64,000 bases of DNA. It comes from JAGOMW01 sp964596675 (GTDB taxonomy: Bacteria > Patescibacteriota > Gracilibacteria > BD1-5 > UBA2023). Positions 63,849 through 64,000 of the stretch are shown piece by piece. The position numbers were made by a program, and so were the translations under genes. The notes below the pieces were generated by a model. It saw only the letters and a program-made list of their open reading frames with translations. It was not told the DNA's origin and searched no databases. Within the stretch, counting starts at the first letter, position 1. Each line of letters begins with the position of its first letter. The stretch spans positions 133,664 through 197,663 of the forward strand of contig CAZQUZ010000001.1 in the NCBI GenBank assembly GCA_964596675.1, given 5' to 3'.

Positions 63849-64000
63849 CTACTCCCCTCTCACTTTCATCGCCTCCAATATACGCTGCATAGCAACGATA
63901 TAGGCACCAGTACGGAGCATGACATCATGTTCGGCTGCACTTTTAAGGACACCATCGAGAGCGGTATCCATCTTGAGTTTGAGTTTTTCCTGTACTTCCG
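63849..64000 (-). CDS. gdhA: Glutamate (Glu/Leu/Phe/Val) dehydrogenase, C-terminal end
   Basis: Only the last 49 codons are inside the window: EVQEKLKLKMDTALDGVLKS, then AEHDVMLRTGAYIVAMQRILEAMKVRGE and TAG. The LRTGAYIVAMQRILEAMK segment is the typical end of Glu/Leu/Phe/Val dehydrogenases (compare LRTAAYVVALNRI in the family). It interconverts glutamate and 2-oxoglutarate. No UGA in the visible part. The dehydrogenase subtype cannot be told from this end alone. Confidence 0.8.
   Translation of the reverse strand, partial: EVQEKLKLKMDTALDGVLKSAAEHDVMLRTGAYIVAMQRILEAMKVRGE

Overview
This window appears to come from a Candidate Phyla Radiation bacterium of the Gracilibacteria / Absconditabacteria (BD1-5 / SR1) type, in which UGA is read as glycine (translation table 25) and only UAA and UAG terminate. 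Read with the standard code, almost every gene breaks into pieces. Read with UGA = Gly, the pieces join into full-length proteins, and UGA falls exactly where families have invariant glycines: the guanylate kinase P-loop, GVMITASHNP of phosphomannomutase, DPFSGSGTT of a DNA methyltransferase, the helix-hairpin-helix of MutY and GSTLKP of a penicillin-binding protein. All coordinates below use this code. Genes are tightly packed, Shine-Dalgarno sequences are mostly absent, and several first genes have a -10 box 6-8 nt before the ATG, which suggests leaderless mRNAs.

Layout. 1-4691 (minus): a clipped gene, a coiled-coil protein, phosphohexomutase, a CHAP-like amidase and oligoendopeptidase F. 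4927-9271: two OmpR-type response regulators whose 3' ends overlap, a membrane GAF histidine kinase and a zinc-ribbon/GNAT-like protein, the last two AT-rich. 9389-15064 (minus): a short alanyl-tRNA synthetase, a DUF4105-like protein, a DUF2339-like membrane protein and RlmE. 15169-16114 (plus): a DEDDh exonuclease and a small membrane protein behind a strong promoter. 16202-17720 (minus): rplJ-rplL with an L10-type leader. 17764-24883: PbpC-like PBP, Gmk, a PH-domain membrane protein, a UPF0489 arginase-fold protein, SmpB and an RsmB/F-type methyltransferase, with small minus-strand genes between. 24927-28976 (minus): DsbA-like oxidoreductase, TsaD and UvrC with a heptamer repeat. 29084-32681 (plus): small hypotheticals, a reduced DnaJ and an MFS protein. 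32682-40021 (minus): a helicase-dead PriA remnant, NrdR and a 1963-aa alpha-2-macroglobulin. 40158-43162: an Fe-S-less MutY carrying palindromic insertions, RarA and an EVE protein. 43339-46216 (minus): an AT-rich island with a beta-class methyltransferase, a PD-(D/E)xK endonuclease and a DUF3800 protein. 46546-51119 (minus): FtsH, a TraB-like protein and Der. 51253-63480 (minus): one uninterrupted 4075-codon gene for a giant exported protein. 63620-64000: tRNA-Lys and the 3' end of glutamate dehydrogenase.

How it fits together. Translation, ribosome-rescue and repair genes sit beside cell-envelope machinery (PBP, alpha-2-macroglobulin, CHAP amidase, FtsH, TraB-like, giant surface protein). 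This suits a small, possibly host-attached cell with large surface proteins. Several housekeeping proteins have lost parts: PriA its helicase, MutY its cluster, AlaRS its C-Ala domain, DnaJ its zinc finger. The restriction-modification genes contain many in-frame UGA codons, so they could work only in a code-25 host.
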